Assembly: GCA_944325665.1 (NCBI GenBank)
Contig: CALVAY010000008.1
Location: 1 to 64,000 of the forward strand
DNA from: Candidatus Gastranaerophilales bacterium
Lineage (GTDB): Bacteria > Cyanobacteriota > Vampirovibrionia > Gastranaerophilales > Gastranaerophilaceae
DNA length: 64,000 nucleotides
Reading direction: 5' to 3'
Shown here in pieces: positions 18,136-27,951 of this stretch. The notes below the pieces were generated by a model that saw only the letters and a list, made by a program, of their open reading frames with translations, was not told the origin of the DNA and ran no database searches. Each line of letters begins with the position of its first letter. Positions within the stretch are counted from its first letter, which is position 1. A program made the position numbers and the translations under genes.

Positions 18136-19520
18136 TATCTTTCTCCTAAAAATTTTTCATAAATTTTAATTACTTTTGACATAGATTCACTTGAAGGGCC
18201 GCCCAAAGTTTTTCTTTTCTGAACACAAGCCTCAAGAGATATTTCATCGTAAATATCGTCGCCAAAAAGCTCGCTAAAAGACTTAAACTCATCCAAAGTT
18301 ATATCTTCAATGTTTTTGGAGTTTTGAATGCAGTAAAATACAATCTCACCCGCAATTCTGTGGGTATCTCTAAAGGGAATGCCTTTTTTAACAAGATAAT
18401 CGGCAACATCTGTTGCATTTAAAAAACCGCTCTTAGATGACTTTAGCATATTTTGGGCATTAACCTTAATGGTTGAGAGCATTTTTGTGAAAACTTCAAG
18501 ACACATTTTTACAGTATCAACCGCATCAAACAAGAACTCTTTATCTTCTTGCATATCCTTGTTATAAGCTAAAGGCAAGCCCTTCATCATTGTTAAAATG
18601 CCCATTAAATCACCATAAACTCTTGAACATTTACCGCGAACAAGCTCGGCAATGTCAGGGTTTTTCTTCTGCGGCATAATGCTTGAGCCTGTTGAAAATT
18701 TATCGTCAAGCTCAATATAGTCATACTCCTTTGAACACCAGAGAATAATTTCTTCACTAAATCTGCTCAAATGCATCATTATAGTTGAAATTACACTCAC
18801 AAGCTCAATTGCAAAATCTCTGTCCGAAACAGAGTCCATGGTGTTTAAAGTCGGCTCGTAAAAACCCAAAAGGTCGCTGACATATTTTCTATCCGTATTG
18901 TATGTAGTACCTGCAAGAGCGCAAGCCCCCAAGGGGCAAGTGTTTGTCCTTTCCCGGCAGTCCTTAAGCCTTGATATATCCCTTTTAAACATTTCAAAGT
19001 AAGCACAAATATGATGAGCAAAAGTAACGGGCTGCGCCTTTTGAAGGTGAGTAAAGCCCGGCATAATTGTATTAATATTATCTTTTGCCAACTTTAAAAT
19101 CACCTCTAAAAGGTCATAGAGCAGAGTTTGAATTAAAATATTTTCTTCTTGAGAATACATTTTAAAATCAAGCGCAACTTGGTCATTTCTGCTTCTTGCA
19201 CTGTGGAGCTTTTTTCCCGCCTCGCCGATTAAATCTGTCAAAAGTTTTTCAATATTCATATGAATATCTTCACAAGAAACACTAAAGCTAACCTTGCCTT
19301 GTTCAATATCTTCAAGGATTTTATTTAGCCCGAAAATAATTTTCTCAAGCTCGCAAGAAGTTATAATACCTTGCTTTTCAAGCATTTTAGCATGAGCTAT
19401 TGAGCCTTTTATGTCTTGCTTATAAAGCCTTTTATCAAATCTGATTGAAGAATTAAAATCATCAACCATCTCATCGGTTTGGGCGGAAAATCTTCCGCCC
19501 CATAGCTTATCATTACTCAT
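18135..19520 (-). CDS. argH: argininosuccinate lyase
   Basis: Splits argininosuccinate to arginine and fumarate, 461 residues. The superfamily signature is [12 protein letters not shown] near 279-290, with [11 protein letters not shown] near 105 and the His of THLQKAQP near 153. It overlaps argG by 8 bases. Full length. Confidence 0.97.
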   Translation of the reverse strand: MSNDKLWGGRFSAQTDEMVDDFNSSIRFDKRLYKQDIKGSIAHAKMLEKQGIITSCELEKIIFGLNKILEDIEQGKVSFSVSCEDIHMNIEKLLTDLIGEAGKKLHSARSRNDQVALDFKMYSQEENILIQTLLYDLLEVILKLAKDNINTIMPGFTHLQKAQPVTFAHHICAYFEMFKRDISRLKDCRERTNTCPLGACALAGTTYNTDRKYVSDLLGFYEPTLNTMDSVSDRDFAIELVSVISTIMMHLSRFSEEIILWCSKEYDYIELDDKFSTGSSIMPQKKNPDIAELVRGKCSRVYGDLMGILTMMKGLPLAYNKDMQEDKEFLFDAVDTVKMCLEVFTKMLSTIKVNAQNMLKSSKSGFLNATDVADYLVKKGIPFRDTHRIAGEIVFYCIQNSKNIEDITLDEFKSFSELFGDDIYDEISLEACVQKRKTLGGPSSESMSKVIKIYEKFLGER

Positions 19521-20724
19521 TAATTTTATCTCCCAAAAGCATTGCTCTTACCTTTAAAGGCAAGCCAAAAAGATTTATAAAACCTTCTGCATCTTTATGA
19601 TTATACAAATCGCCCGTTGTAAAGCTTGCCAGACTTTCGCTGTAAAGTGAATAAGGTGAAGTTGCACCTGCGTAGATAATATTGCCCTTGTATAGTTTTA
19701 GTTTTACTTTACCCGTAACTGTTTTTTGAGTTTCATCTACAAATGCGCTAAGTGCCTTTCTTAGAGGAGTAAACCACTGACCGTTATACACAAGCTTTGC
19801 AAATTCGTTTGCAATATTTAATTTATATTGGTAAGTATCCTTATCTAAGCATAAATGCTCAAGATACTCATGAGCCTGATACAAAAGAGTTCCGCCGGGG
19901 GTTTCATAAACTCCTCTTGATTTCATACCAACAAGCCTGTTTTCAACAATATCGGCAATACCGATACCGTTTTGCCCTGCAAGCTCGTTTGCGGTTTCAA
20001 GAAGTTCTTTTGCACTTGTTTTTTTGCCGTTAATGGCAATCGGTTCACCTTTTTCAAATTCTATTTCAACATAAGTCGGCTTATCAGGGGCTTTCTCGGG
20101 CGTAGTTGACATTTGAAGAAGTTTGTCGAAATTAGGCTCAAGAGCAGGGTCTTCAAGCTCTAAACCTTCATGGCTTAAGTGCCACAAGTTTTTATCCCTT
20201 GAATATGAATCATCTTTTTTCATAGGAACTTCAATGCCTCTGTCTTCAAGGTATTTGATTTCATCTTCTCTGGATTGAATATCCCAAATTCTCCAAGGAG
20301 CAATGATTTTAAGCTCAGGAGCAAGAGCCTTAATTGCAAGCTCAAATCTTACTTGGTCATTTCCCTTACCTGTTGCACCGTGGCAAATTGCAACAGCGCC
20401 TTCTTTTTTCGCAATATCTACAAGGTATTTGCCGATAACAGGTCTTGCGATTGATGTTCCCAATAAATATTTGCTTTCATATATAGCGCCTGCTTTTAAG
20501 GTGGGCCAAGCGTACTCTTTTAAAAATTCTTCCGTAACATCAAGCAAATAAAACTTGCTTGCACCGGTTTTCAAAGCCTTTTGTTCAAGTCCGTCAGTTT
20601 CTTTACCTTGTCCTACATCAATACAAACTGCAATAATGTCATAGTCATAAGTTTCTTTAAGCCAAGGGATTAAAACCGTTGTATCCAAGCCGCCTGAGTA
20701 AGCTAAAACTACTTTTTCCTTCAT
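19513..20724 (-). CDS. argG: argininosuccinate synthase
   Basis: ATP-dependent joining of citrulline and aspartate, 403 residues. The N-terminal PP-loop is [12 protein letters not shown], followed by [15 protein letters not shown] near 115-130 and [14 protein letters not shown] near 178. Full length, 1 base after argD, with a good Shine-Dalgarno. Confidence 0.97.
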   Translation of the reverse strand: MKEKVVLAYSGGLDTTVLIPWLKETYDYDIIAVCIDVGQGKETDGLEQKALKTGASKFYLLDVTEEFLKEYAWPTLKAGAIYESKYLLGTSIARPVIGKYLVDIAKKEGAVAICHGATGKGNDQVRFELAIKALAPELKIIAPWRIWDIQSREDEIKYLEDRGIEVPMKKDDSYSRDKNLWHLSHEGLELEDPALEPNFDKLLQMSTTPEKAPDKPTYVEIEFEKGEPIAINGKKTSAKELLETANELAGQNGIGIADIVENRLVGMKSRGVYETPGGTLLYQAHEYLEHLCLDKDTYQYKLNIANEFAKLVYNGQWFTPLRKALSAFVDETQKTVTGKVKLKLYKGNIIYAGATSPYSLYSESLASFTTGDLYNHKDAEGFINLFGLPLKVRAMLLGDKINE

Positions 20725-20725
20725 A

Positions 20726-21901
20726 TTATTCTCCTTTTATTTCATTAAAAACCTTATCTAAAACTCTAAACCCTTCTTCTGCCGCCTTTTCATCAATGAT
20801 TAAAGGCGGCACAAATCGGATAACATTTGAGCCTGCACTTAAAATCAAGAGCCCTTCTTTAAAAGCAAGGTTTACAACCTCTTTTGGTGAAATATCAAGC
20901 TCTATTCCAAGCATTAAGCCGAGCCCTCTAATTTCCTTTATAAAAGAATATTTTTCTTTTAGCTCGCTAAGCTTTTGAACAAAATAATTATGCATTTTAT
21001 CAACATTTTCAAGCAGCTTTGCATTTAAAATTTCATCTACAACAACATTTGCACAAGCACACGCCAAAAGATTTCCGCCAAAAGTGCTGGCATGATCCCC
21101 TGCTTCAAAAGCGTCCGCAAATTTCTTATTGGAGAGCATTGCTCCCATTGGCACACCCCCGCCAATGGCCTTTGCAAGAGTAACAATATCAGGGTTAACA
21201 TCATATACCTGATGAGCAAAAAGCTTGCCGCATCTGCCCATTCCGCATTGAACTTCATCAAAAATTAAGGCGATATTATTTTTTGTACAAATATCTCTCA
21301 ACTCCTGTAAAAATTCCTTTTTAGCAGGAACTATACCGCCTTCACCTTGAACAGGTTCAAGGAAAATAGCACATACTTCAGGACTAAGGAGTTTTTTAAC
21401 CGAATTTATGTCGTTAAAGTTTGCAAATTCAACCTCGGGCATTAAGGGGGTAAAGTTTTTTTGATATTTATCTTGCCCCGTTAAGCTCAAAGAGCCTGTT
21501 GTTCTGCCGTGAAATGAGTTTTTAAAGGCAATAAACTTTGTGCAATCTGCACCTTTATTTTTCTTTGCGTAAATTTTTGCAAGTTTTAGTGCGGCTTCAT
21601 TTGCTTCAGCCCCGCTATTGCAGAAAAAGGCCTTATCAAAAGAAGAATTTTCGCAAAGTTTTTGAGCCAGCTCAAGTTGAGGTTCACTCCAGTATAAATT
21701 TGAGCAATGCAAAAGTTTTTTAGACTGTGATGAAATTGTATCTTCAATTTTTTTACAACCGTAACCAAGGGAGTTTACGGCAATGCCTGAAGCAAAATCA
21801 ATATATTTTTTTCCGTTAATATCAAACAAATAACACCCTTCACCATGGTCAAAAACCACGTCAAATCTTGAATAAGTGTTCATTACATAATTTTTTTCCA
21901 T
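20726..21901 (-). CDS. argD: acetylornithine aminotransferase
   Basis: Class III PLP aminotransferase, 391 residues. Signatures: [17 protein letters not shown] near 94, [17 protein letters not shown] near 213, and the Schiff-base Lys in [15 protein letters not shown] near 242. It overlaps the argB stop by one base. Confidence 0.95.
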   Translation of the reverse strand: MEKNYVMNTYSRFDVVFDHGEGCYLFDINGKKYIDFASGIAVNSLGYGCKKIEDTISSQSKKLLHCSNLYWSEPQLELAQKLCENSSFDKAFFCNSGAEANEAALKLAKIYAKKNKGADCTKFIAFKNSFHGRTTGSLSLTGQDKYQKNFTPLMPEVEFANFNDINSVKKLLSPEVCAIFLEPVQGEGGIVPAKKEFLQELRDICTKNNIALIFDEVQCGMGRCGKLFAHQVYDVNPDIVTLAKAIGGGVPMGAMLSNKKFADAFEAGDHASTFGGNLLACACANVVVDEILNAKLLENVDKMHNYFVQKLSELKEKYSFIKEIRGLGLMLGIELDISPKEVVNLAFKEGLLILSAGSNVIRFVPPLIIDEKAAEEGFRVLDKVFNEIKGE

Positions 21902-22761
21902 TACTTTTCCACCATTGTTCCTATACCGTGATGAGTAAATATTTCAAGTAAAAGAGAATGCTCCAATCTGCCGTCTAAAATATGAACAGTGCCTACTCCG
22001 TTGTCAATAGCGCATTTACAGCTTTGGACTTTTGGAATCATACCGCCTTCAATGATTTTATCTTCAATATATTTATCAATTTCATCAACCTTAAGGGTTG
22101 AAATAACAGAGCTTGGATCAAATTTATCTCTCATAACTCCTTCTATATCGGTCAAGAAAACAAGCTTTTCGGCTTTTAGTGCGCTTGCTAATGCAACTGC
22201 CGCATAATCCGCATTAACGTTATAAATGTTACCTTCAATATCCTTTGAAACAGGTGCTACAACAGGGATATAATTGTTTTCAATTAGGATATTCAAAAGT
22301 TTTGAATTAACATTTTTTACCTCACCAATAAAGCCTAAATCCTTGCCGTTCGGGTAGATTTTTTCAACTTCAAACAAATTTGCATCACATCCGCAAATTC
22401 CGACAGCTTCAACACCGTGAGTTTGAATATCGTGAACAATTTTTTTGTTAACCGTTGCACCCAAAACCATTTCGACAACTTGAGCGGTTTTCTTGTCGGT
22501 TTTTCTTAAACCGTCCACAAACTCAGTCTGCACATTCATTTCTTTAAGAGTTTCGGTTATCTCAACTCCGCCACCGTGCACCACGACAGGCTTTATGCCG
22601 ATAAATTTCATAAGGGCAATGTCTTCTATAATGGTTTTTGAAACAACCTCGTCCTTAAGAGCTTCGCCGCCAAGTTTAATAACGACGGTTTTACCCGAAA
22701 ACTCTTTAATATATGGCAAAGACTCGGTTAAAATTCTTACTTTTTGTACATATTCTTTCAT
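21901..22761 (-). CDS. argB: acetylglutamate kinase
   Basis: Phosphorylates N-acetylglutamate, 286 residues. ATP-binding VVIKLGGEAL near 27 and the substrate segment VVHGGGVEI near 60. The N-terminal helix (KEYVQKVRILTESLPYIKEF) matches the hexameric, arginine-inhibitable and PII-regulated class found in cyanobacteria. That regulatory link is an inference. Confidence 0.96.
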   Translation of the reverse strand: MKEYVQKVRILTESLPYIKEFSGKTVVIKLGGEALKDEVVSKTIIEDIALMKFIGIKPVVVHGGGVEITETLKEMNVQTEFVDGLRKTDKKTAQVVEMVLGATVNKKIVHDIQTHGVEAVGICGCDANLFEVEKIYPNGKDLGFIGEVKNVNSKLLNILIENNYIPVVAPVSKDIEGNIYNVNADYAAVALASALKAEKLVFLTDIEGVMRDKFDPSSVISTLKVDEIDKYIEDKIIEGGMIPKVQSCKCAIDNGVGTVHILDGRLEHSLLLEIFTHHGIGTMVEK

Positions 22762-22771
22762 TTTATGCTCC

Positions 22772-24019
22772 TTATGTTCTATATTCGCCGTTAATTCTTA
22801 CGTACTCGTAACTTAGGTCGCAACCCCAAGCGGTAGCTTGTGCTTCGCCTTCGCTCATATAAATATTTATTGTTATTTCTTTGTTTTCAAGCAATTTATG
22901 AGCCTCTTGCTCGTCAAACTCAAGCGGAGTGCCGTCTTTCATAAGATAAATCGATTGCCCACCGCTTAAAAATTCAATCGAAACACCTTCAGGGTTGAAT
23001 TTAACACCGCTGTAACCAAGAGAGGCTAGTATTCTTCCCCAGTTAGCGTCTTCACCAAAGAAAGCGGTTTTAACCAAGTTTGAGGTTGTAACGGATTTTG
23101 CCAAAATTCTTGCAGACTCTTCATCTTTTGCGCCCATAACCTGAACTTGCAAAAACTTAGTCGCCCCTTCGCCATCCAGTACAATTTGCTTTGCAAGGTG
23201 CTTATTAACCATATCCAAGGCTTTTGCAAAAGTTTTATAATCGTCGTTTTCCTGTTCAATAGGCTTATTTTGAGCCTCACCGTTAGCCAAAACAACTACC
23301 ATATCGTTTGTTGAGGTATCCCCGTCAACAGAAATCATATTATATGTATTTTTTGTACTTTGCGAAAGTGCCTTCTGAAGCATTTCTTTTGAAATTACGG
23401 CGTCAGTTGTAACAAAACCAAGCATTGTACCCATATTAGGATGAATCATGCCCGAACCTTTTGCTATTGCACCGATTTTAACAGTCTTACCGCTTATTTC
23501 AAACTCATAAGCAACACCTTTTACAAAAGTATCCGTTGTCATAATTCCTTCGGCAGCATTCAATGCAGCTTGTTCATTTGAACCAAGCTGGGTAACAATT
23601 TCTTCAATACCGTCTAAAATCTTATCCATTTGAAGTTGAACGCCAATAACACCCGTTGAGGCAACAAGAACGCTTCTTTCGGGAAGATTTAAAACCTCTT
23701 GAGTTTTCTTTGTCATCTCCCAAGCGTCCGTCAGACCTTTTGCGCCCGTACAAGCGTTAGCGTTACCACTGTTAATTATTATTGCATTAATAGGCGTAGC
23801 TTTATCGATAATATCTTTTGTAACCAAAAGCGGTGCGGCTTTTACCGTATTTGTTGTGTAAACGCCTGCACTAATTGCGCTTTTTTTGGTATAAATAAGT
23901 GTCAAATCTTTTCTTCTTCTTTTAACACCCGTTCTTATACCCGCACATTCAAAGCCCTTCGGGGCAATTATCGCCCCTTGGATTTTTTTATACTTTTCTT
24001 TTGCTAAATTCTCAAACAT
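22772..24019 (-). CDS. argJ: ornithine acetyltransferase / N-acetylglutamate synthase
   Basis: Transfers the acetyl group of acetylornithine back to glutamate, 415 residues. The self-cleavage region is AKGSGMIHPNMGTMLGFVTT (about 190-209), with the nucleophilic Thr after Gly in MGTML; the family is made as a precursor that splits into two chains. With argJ present no argE is needed, and argA is not seen. It lies between argC and argB. Confidence 0.96.
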   Translation of the reverse strand: MFENLAKEKYKKIQGAIIAPKGFECAGIRTGVKRRRKDLTLIYTKKSAISAGVYTTNTVKAAPLLVTKDIIDKATPINAIIINSGNANACTGAKGLTDAWEMTKKTQEVLNLPERSVLVASTGVIGVQLQMDKILDGIEEIVTQLGSNEQAALNAAEGIMTTDTFVKGVAYEFEISGKTVKIGAIAKGSGMIHPNMGTMLGFVTTDAVISKEMLQKALSQSTKNTYNMISVDGDTSTNDMVVVLANGEAQNKPIEQENDDYKTFAKALDMVNKHLAKQIVLDGEGATKFLQVQVMGAKDEESARILAKSVTTSNLVKTAFFGEDANWGRILASLGYSGVKFNPEGVSIEFLSGGQSIYLMKDGTPLEFDEQEAHKLLENKEITINIYMSEGEAQATAWGCDLSYEYVRINGEYRT

Positions 24020-24028
24020 TTTTACTCC

Positions 24029-25069
24029 TTATGGAAAAACTGTATTATTTTTAAGACCGCTTGTTTCATCTAAATTAAACATAATGTTCATATTCTGTAC
24101 CGCTTGACCCGCCGCACCTTTTACAAGGTTATCAAGCGCACCAAACGCCAAAATTCGTCCCGTTCGTCTATCTTTAAACACGTTTATATCGCAGTAATTA
24201 GACCCTTTTGTCCACTTGGTTTCAGGGGCTTCATCCCCCTCTAAAACCCTTATAAACGCTTTATTTTGGTAATATTTTTTATAAACTTCTTTTAATTCAT
24301 CCAATGAAACATCTTTTGTCGGTTTAAGATAGGCACAAGCTAAAATACCTCTGTTCATAGGCACAAGATGCGGTTGGAAATTAAGAAGAACATTTACACC
24401 TGAAATATCACTCAAAACCTGCTCAATCTCGGGCGTATGTCTGTGAGTAGCAATTTTATAAGGTTTAATTGTTTCATTGCACTCGCAAAAGTGAACTGAT
24501 AAATCAAGACTTCTTCCTGCACCTGAAACACCTGATTTAGCGTCAATTACAATATCATTAGAATTCACAAGCCCTTCCTTAAGTAAAGGTGCAACGGTCA
24601 AAATCGAAGCGGTAGCATAACATCCGGGGTTTGCGATAAGTTTAGCCGTTTTAATTTTTTCCTCATTCCACTCAGGCAAACCATAAACAGCACCTGCTAA
24701 AACATCTTCACCCTTATGCTCAACTTTATACCAAGCTTCATAGCAGTTTTTATCTTTTAGTCTAAAGTCAGCCCCCAAATCAATTACTTTTGAATTATTC
24801 AAAACTTCTTGAGTAACCTCGTTTGAAGCAATTCCATGGGGCAAGCAAACAAAAATTACATCCGTTTTTTTAGAAATTTCGGGCAAATTTTGCTCTTCAA
24901 GCTCAAGCTCAACTATTCCCTTAAAGTTTTTATAAATGTCCGAAAACTTTTTGCCTACATAGCTTTTTGAGGTCAAGCCAACTATTTCAACATCCTTATG
25001 ATTGGCTAAAATACTTATTAATGTTGCCCCTGAGTATCCTGTTGCTCCAATTACCGCTGCTTTTATCAA
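24029..25069 (-). CDS. argC: N-acetyl-gamma-glutamyl-phosphate reductase
   Basis: 346 residues. Rossmann motif VIGATGYSGATLISIL at the N terminus, catalytic Cys in NPGCYATASI near 148, and HTPEIEQ near 209. The start is TTG, supported by AGGAG six bases upstream. It is the first enzyme gene of the cluster and lies 22 bases after the terminator of an upstream attenuator (25091-25231). Confidence 0.95.
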   Translation of the reverse strand: MIKAAVIGATGYSGATLISILANHKDVEIVGLTSKSYVGKKFSDIYKNFKGIVELELEEQNLPEISKKTDVIFVCLPHGIASNEVTQEVLNNSKVIDLGADFRLKDKNCYEAWYKVEHKGEDVLAGAVYGLPEWNEEKIKTAKLIANPGCYATASILTVAPLLKEGLVNSNDIVIDAKSGVSGAGRSLDLSVHFCECNETIKPYKIATHRHTPEIEQVLSDISGVNVLLNFQPHLVPMNRGILACAYLKPTKDVSLDELKEVYKKYYQNKAFIRVLEGDEAPETKWTKGSNYCDINVFKDRRTGRILAFGALDNLVKGAAGQAVQNMNIMFNLDETSGLKNNTVFP

Positions 25070-25090
25070 TTTTTTCTCCTTTTTTGTATT

Positions 25091-25129
25091 AAAAAACCTC
25101 TCGACGGCTGATTTTCCTTTTTCGAGAGG
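25091..25129 (-). terminator. attenuator terminator before argC
   Basis: On the minus strand CCTCTCGA (25129-25122) pairs with TCGAGAGG (25104-25097) and is followed by six T (25096-25091), directly upstream of argC. A terminator between a promoter and the first biosynthetic gene implies conditional read-through. Confidence 0.85.
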
Positions 25130-25193
25130 CTTAGTAAATTTATTTAGTTAACGCTATCACAAATAAACTTAATAAGACTCACATCTTATTAAG
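25126..25193 (-). promoter_or_regulatory. alternative hairpins of the arg attenuator
   Basis: Pause hairpin: CTTAATAAG (25193-25185) pairs perfectly with CTTATTAAG (25176-25168). Competing antiterminator: CTTATTAAGTTTATTT (25176-25161) pairs with AAATAAATTTACTAAG (25145-25130) with one G-U pair and one mismatch. After a further mismatch GAG (25180-25178) pairs with CTC (25128-25126), inside the left arm of the terminator. The two folds are mutually exclusive. Confidence 0.75.
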
Positions 25194-25231
25194 CGGCGGC
25201 GTATAACAAATTGTTGTGTTTTGTTGTTCAT
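25169..25231 (-). CDS. arginine leader peptide
   Basis: A 20-codon frame, MNNKTQQFVIRRRLIRCESY, with AAAGGA five bases before its ATG. Residues 11-13 are three consecutive Arg codons (CGC CGC CGC), and a fourth Arg codon (AGA) follows at residue 16. The last CGC abuts the first arm of the pause hairpin and the stop codon lies in the second arm, the geometry needed for ribosome-controlled attenuation: a ribosome stalled on Arg codons would free the antiterminator, while one reaching the stop would favour the terminator. Its role is inferred; the layout is read directly. Confidence 0.8.
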   Translation of the reverse strand: MNNKTQQFVIRRRLIRCESY

Positions 25232-25255
25232 GTTTTTCCTTTATTTGTTGAAATT

Positions 25256-25284
25256 ATTACAACATTTTTTTTAAGAGTTGTCAA
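25256..25284 (-). promoter_or_regulatory. arg operon promoter
   Basis: Perfect TTGACA (25279-25284), 17-base spacer, TGTAAT (25256-25261) on the minus strand. Predicted transcription start near 25249, about 18 bases before the leader-peptide ATG. Confidence 0.75.
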
Positions 25285-25386
25285 TAATTAATTGTACAAT
25301 TTACACGCTTAATGTAAAAAAAACTTAATATTGTAGCAATAATATGTCTTTAGGTGATTTAATTAACTTGTAAATAGAGGACAACT

Positions 25387-25662
25387 ATGACAAAAGCATT
25401 AACAATTACACCAAAGTTGGCAAGCTATAAAGGCATACAACCAAAAACTTCAAGAGCTGCCGCAAGTTTACAAAGTCAAGCCCCACAAATTAAGACAAGC
25501 AAAGCGACTCGCGGTTTAGTCGGTAACATAATAGACATTTTTAAAGCGCTTGCGACTAAAATTGCAAAACCTGAAAACGCTGTAAATAAAATCAGCACAA
25601 ATACGCTGCACGCTCCGCACAAAGACCCTGCGGCACTTGTAATGAAATCAATTCACGGCTAA
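25387..25662 (+). CDS. small basic protein, unknown
   Basis: 91 residues, rich in Lys, Ala, Thr and Ser, beginning MTKALTITPKLASYKGIQ. There is a short amphipathic stretch, GNIIDIFKALATKIAKP, near 46-62. AGAGGAC precedes the ATG. No family recognised. GCAAT at 25336-25340 lies about 50 bases upstream, faintly like the shared element found at five other genes, but the downstream part does not match. Confidence 0.6.
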   Translation: MTKALTITPKLASYKGIQPKTSRAAASLQSQAPQIKTSKATRGLVGNIIDIFKALATKIAKPENAVNKISTNTLHAPHKDPAALVMKSIHG

Positions 25663-25681
25663 TTTGTGCTAGAATATTCCT

Positions 25682-26176
25682 GTGGACTTTCAAACAGGTA
25701 AAATTTACGACGATTTTATTAATCTGAGACAAACTCAGTATCTTTGTTTTGCAAAAAATACCGTCGAAATTGTAATCCTCAGAAAAAATATGGATGAGGA
25801 TTTTATTGAAAAAATAAAACACAATGAAGTGTTTTTTCAGATTTTTATAAGAGAGAATATAATTTTTCTTTTAATAAAATTCGAAGGGTTAAATTGGCTC
25901 GATATACCGTTTGTTATAAAAAACGTCAAAAGCTTGCCTGATGAAATTAACGATGATAATTTCGGATACAAATGTCAAATTCTGCTTGCCGATGCAATGT
26001 CAGGAAAACTTTATGTAAACAGATTTGAAGGCTTAAGCCATGGGCTGTCAAAAGCTCTTTATTGGGCAATTTGTGAGCAGATTAAAAACCCCGTCAAAAA
26101 TTTTGAACAAAAGGTAAACAAGGTACATGCCTCTTTTTCATCGGATGAAATGGCAAGACTCTCTTGCGGGAAATAA
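25682..26176 (+). CDS. hypothetical protein
   Basis: 164 residues, GTG start. An extended -10 sequence, TGCTAGAAT, ends six bases before the GTG and no Shine-Dalgarno is visible, so the message is probably leaderless. The protein is a mixed alpha/beta sequence with a beta-rich first half (FFQIFIRENIIFLLIKFEG) and no membrane helix. No family recognised. Confidence 0.6.
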   Translation: MDFQTGKIYDDFINLRQTQYLCFAKNTVEIVILRKNMDEDFIEKIKHNEVFFQIFIRENIIFLLIKFEGLNWLDIPFVIKNVKSLPDEINDDNFGYKCQILLADAMSGKLYVNRFEGLSHGLSKALYWAICEQIKNPVKNFEQKVNKVHASFSSDEMARLSCGK

Positions 26177-26914
26177 CTATGCCTTCAGTTGATTGTAAAT
26201 TGAAGTAACAGAAGGTATCCAGCCCGAATTTGTGCCATTAGGGTCGTTTGCAGCACCAACAGGGCAATATTTATTACCAATTTGCGCTATTGTTGTTAAT
26301 CCTTTGTCAATGTAGCCTTTTTTCAGGTTTTTTGCCATAGCATCTATACCTTCTTCAATTGTTGAAAAGCTTTGAAGCTTCATCCAATTTGAAGAAGCAC
26401 TCATCAAGCCGCCCGGATTATTTTGATTTTTAACTGCTGACGATGTACCCCAACCGGTTTCAAGAGCCATAATAGCTGCTAACAGTGCAGGATCAAGCCC
26501 GTATTTTTGTGCAGCGCCAACTATTACATCACCTTTATTTGCAAGTGCGCCTTTAAATTTTTGATTAAGTTTATTTGCAAAATCTCCGCTTACAGGTGTT
26601 ATTGAAGCATTTGAAGTTTGCGAAGCAGAAGCGGGAGCAGCTTGAGACTGTTGAGCAGCGGTGATATTTGACTTAAGCAAATTTGTAATAGCATCTGTAA
26701 TCTGTTCAGATTGTTCTCTCATCATCTCAAGATTATCTTGCATATCATCAAGAATATCTGTTTCAACATAATTATCTTCAGAAGTTGACGAAGAAGTTGT
26801 TTTTTTATCTTCCTCTTTAGCAGCTTCAGTATCGCCGGAAGTCTTTTCCTTGCTGCCGCCTAAATTAATTGTACCTTTAGAAATTGATAAATATTCAAAT
26901 GGATTTACAGACAT
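26177..26914 (-). CDS. glucosaminidase-like cell-wall hydrolase
   Basis: 245 residues. The N-terminal half is low-complexity and helical (MSVNPFEYLSISK, acidic and Ser-rich, helix 50-85). The C-terminal domain from about 125 (GDVIVGAAQKYGLDPALLAA) has the lysozyme-fold catalytic Glu in ALETGWGTSSAVKNQNNPGG, as in GH73-type N-acetylglucosaminidases. No signal peptide. Start moved to 26914 because GAGGAAAC precedes it and the upstream extension is promoter sequence. It shares a promoter-like element with the CHAP/EF-hand gene. Confidence 0.75.
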   Translation of the reverse strand: MSVNPFEYLSISKGTINLGGSKEKTSGDTEAAKEEDKKTTSSSTSEDNYVETDILDDMQDNLEMMREQSEQITDAITNLLKSNITAAQQSQAAPASASQTSNASITPVSGDFANKLNQKFKGALANKGDVIVGAAQKYGLDPALLAAIMALETGWGTSSAVKNQNNPGGLMSASSNWMKLQSFSTIEEGIDAMAKNLKKGYIDKGLTTIAQIGNKYCPVGAANDPNGTNSGWIPSVTSIYNQLKA

Positions 26915-26926
26915 GTTTCCTCGCTT

Positions 26927-26962
26927 TATATATATAAAGTATATAACGTAAAAAAAATTGCC
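26927..26962 (-). promoter_or_regulatory. shared promoter-like element, copy B
   Basis: GGCAATTTTTTTTACGT followed by TATATACTTTATATATATA. The 19-base second part is identical to copy A at 10724-10742. It starts 48 bases before the glucosaminidase ATG. Confidence 0.6.
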
Positions 26963-27002
26963 TAAATTTGAGTAAAAAAACAAAAAATGGTATTATTTTT
27001 TT

Positions 27003-27266
27003 ATGCAAAAAAATATAAACAGATTAATTAAAACAGCTCAAGGACAACTTGAAGGCATATTAAAAATGATAGAGCAAGGTAGGGAATGCACGGAAATAAG
27101 CATTCAGCTTTTGGCTACCCAATCTATTTTAAAAAAAGTTAATGTTGAAATTTTAAAGACACATCTTAACCACTGCCTAAAAGAAAGTTTTGAAAGTTGC
27201 AGTGAAAAGACCAAGCAGGAAAAAATTGACGAAATGGCAAAACTTTTGGATAAAATTTTAAAATAG
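27003..27266 (+). CDS. CsoR/RcnR-family metal-sensing repressor
   Basis: 87-residue all-helical DUF156 protein. The metal ligands fit the family spacing: C29, H54, C58, with H57 also present; there is no N-terminal His as in RcnR. It faces a CDF exporter whose promoter carries a C/G-tract palindrome of the kind this family binds, so cobalt, nickel, zinc or copper sensing is likely, perhaps like the DmeR-DmeF pair. TGG-TATTAT (extended -10) ends six bases before the ATG: apparently leaderless. Confidence 0.88.
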   Translation: MQKNINRLIKTAQGQLEGILKMIEQGRECTEISIQLLATQSILKKVNVEILKTHLNHCLKESFESCSEKTKQEKIDEMAKLLDKILK

Positions 27267-27920
27267 TTATTTAATTTTATAGTCTAAAAGCACTAAAGAA
27301 GTTGATTTTATAAGATTAATTGCCCAAATAATTATCATAACACCGCCTATAACCCCAACAAGCGGATCAAGGAAAGTAAAACCGAGGAACTTTCCTGCAA
27401 GAAGCGCAAAGATAGCAAAAAATGAAGTTAAGGCATCAGCTAAAATATGCAAATATGCTGCAATAAAGTTATAGTCCTTGTGATGATTGCAGTGGTTATG
27501 TGAGTGAGAGTGATTTTTAACCCCCATAATCAATATACACAAGAGATTAACAACAAGGCCTATTATTGCAACAACTATGGCGTCAGTAAAGTTAATTTGA
27601 TAGGGCGTAAAAAACCTTAAAACAGATTCAAACAAAATCCAAAGCCCCGTTAAACCCAAGAAAAGAGAACTTATAAAGCCAGCCAAGGTTTCAATTTTAT
27701 CTGTCGAAACACTGAATTTTTCACTTTTTGAAAGTTTTTCGCTTAAGATATAAGCAAAATAAGTTATAAACAATGCCAAAGCATGGGTCCCCATGTGCCA
27801 GCCGTCAGCTGTTAGAGCCATAGACTTTGTAATTATTCCAAAGAATACCTCTAAAACCATTGTAATAAGGGTAAGTACAATAACAAGAAGAGTTTTATTT
27901 TTTGCTTGAGTTTGTGTCAT
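27267..27920 (-). CDS. cation diffusion facilitator (CDF) metal exporter
   Basis: 217 residues, about six membrane helices. Metal-site residues appear as TADGWHMGTHALALF in helix 2 (about 32-46) and HILADALTSFFA in helix 5. A His-rich loop (NHSHSHNHCNHHKDY) lies between helices 4 and 5. It is of the DmeF/CzcD type and pumps divalent metal against protons. Start 27920 has AGGAAC upstream; the longer frame would run through the operator. It ends immediately beside the CsoR-type gene. Confidence 0.88.
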   Translation of the reverse strand: MTQTQAKNKTLLVIVLTLITMVLEVFFGIITKSMALTADGWHMGTHALALFITYFAYILSEKLSKSEKFSVSTDKIETLAGFISSLFLGLTGLWILFESVLRFFTPYQINFTDAIVVAIIGLVVNLLCILIMGVKNHSHSHNHCNHHKDYNFIAAYLHILADALTSFFAIFALLAGKFLGFTFLDPLVGVIGGVMIIIWAINLIKSTSLVLLDYKIK

Positions 27921-27934
27921 GTTGTTCCTTTCTG

Positions 27935-27951
27935 ATACCCCACGGGGGTAT
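27935..27951. promoter_or_regulatory. CsoR/RcnR-type operator
   Basis: Palindrome ATACCCC-ACG-GGGGTAT just downstream of the CDF promoter -10 (TATGAT, 27958-27963; TTGAAA, 27980-27985; 16-base spacer), covering the expected transcription start. Confidence 0.75.

Noticed and set aside
25091-25193. T-box or arginine riboswitch before argC
   Set aside because: No T-box consensus or specifier-loop architecture; the leader frame with Arg codons and the simple hairpin set explain the region better.
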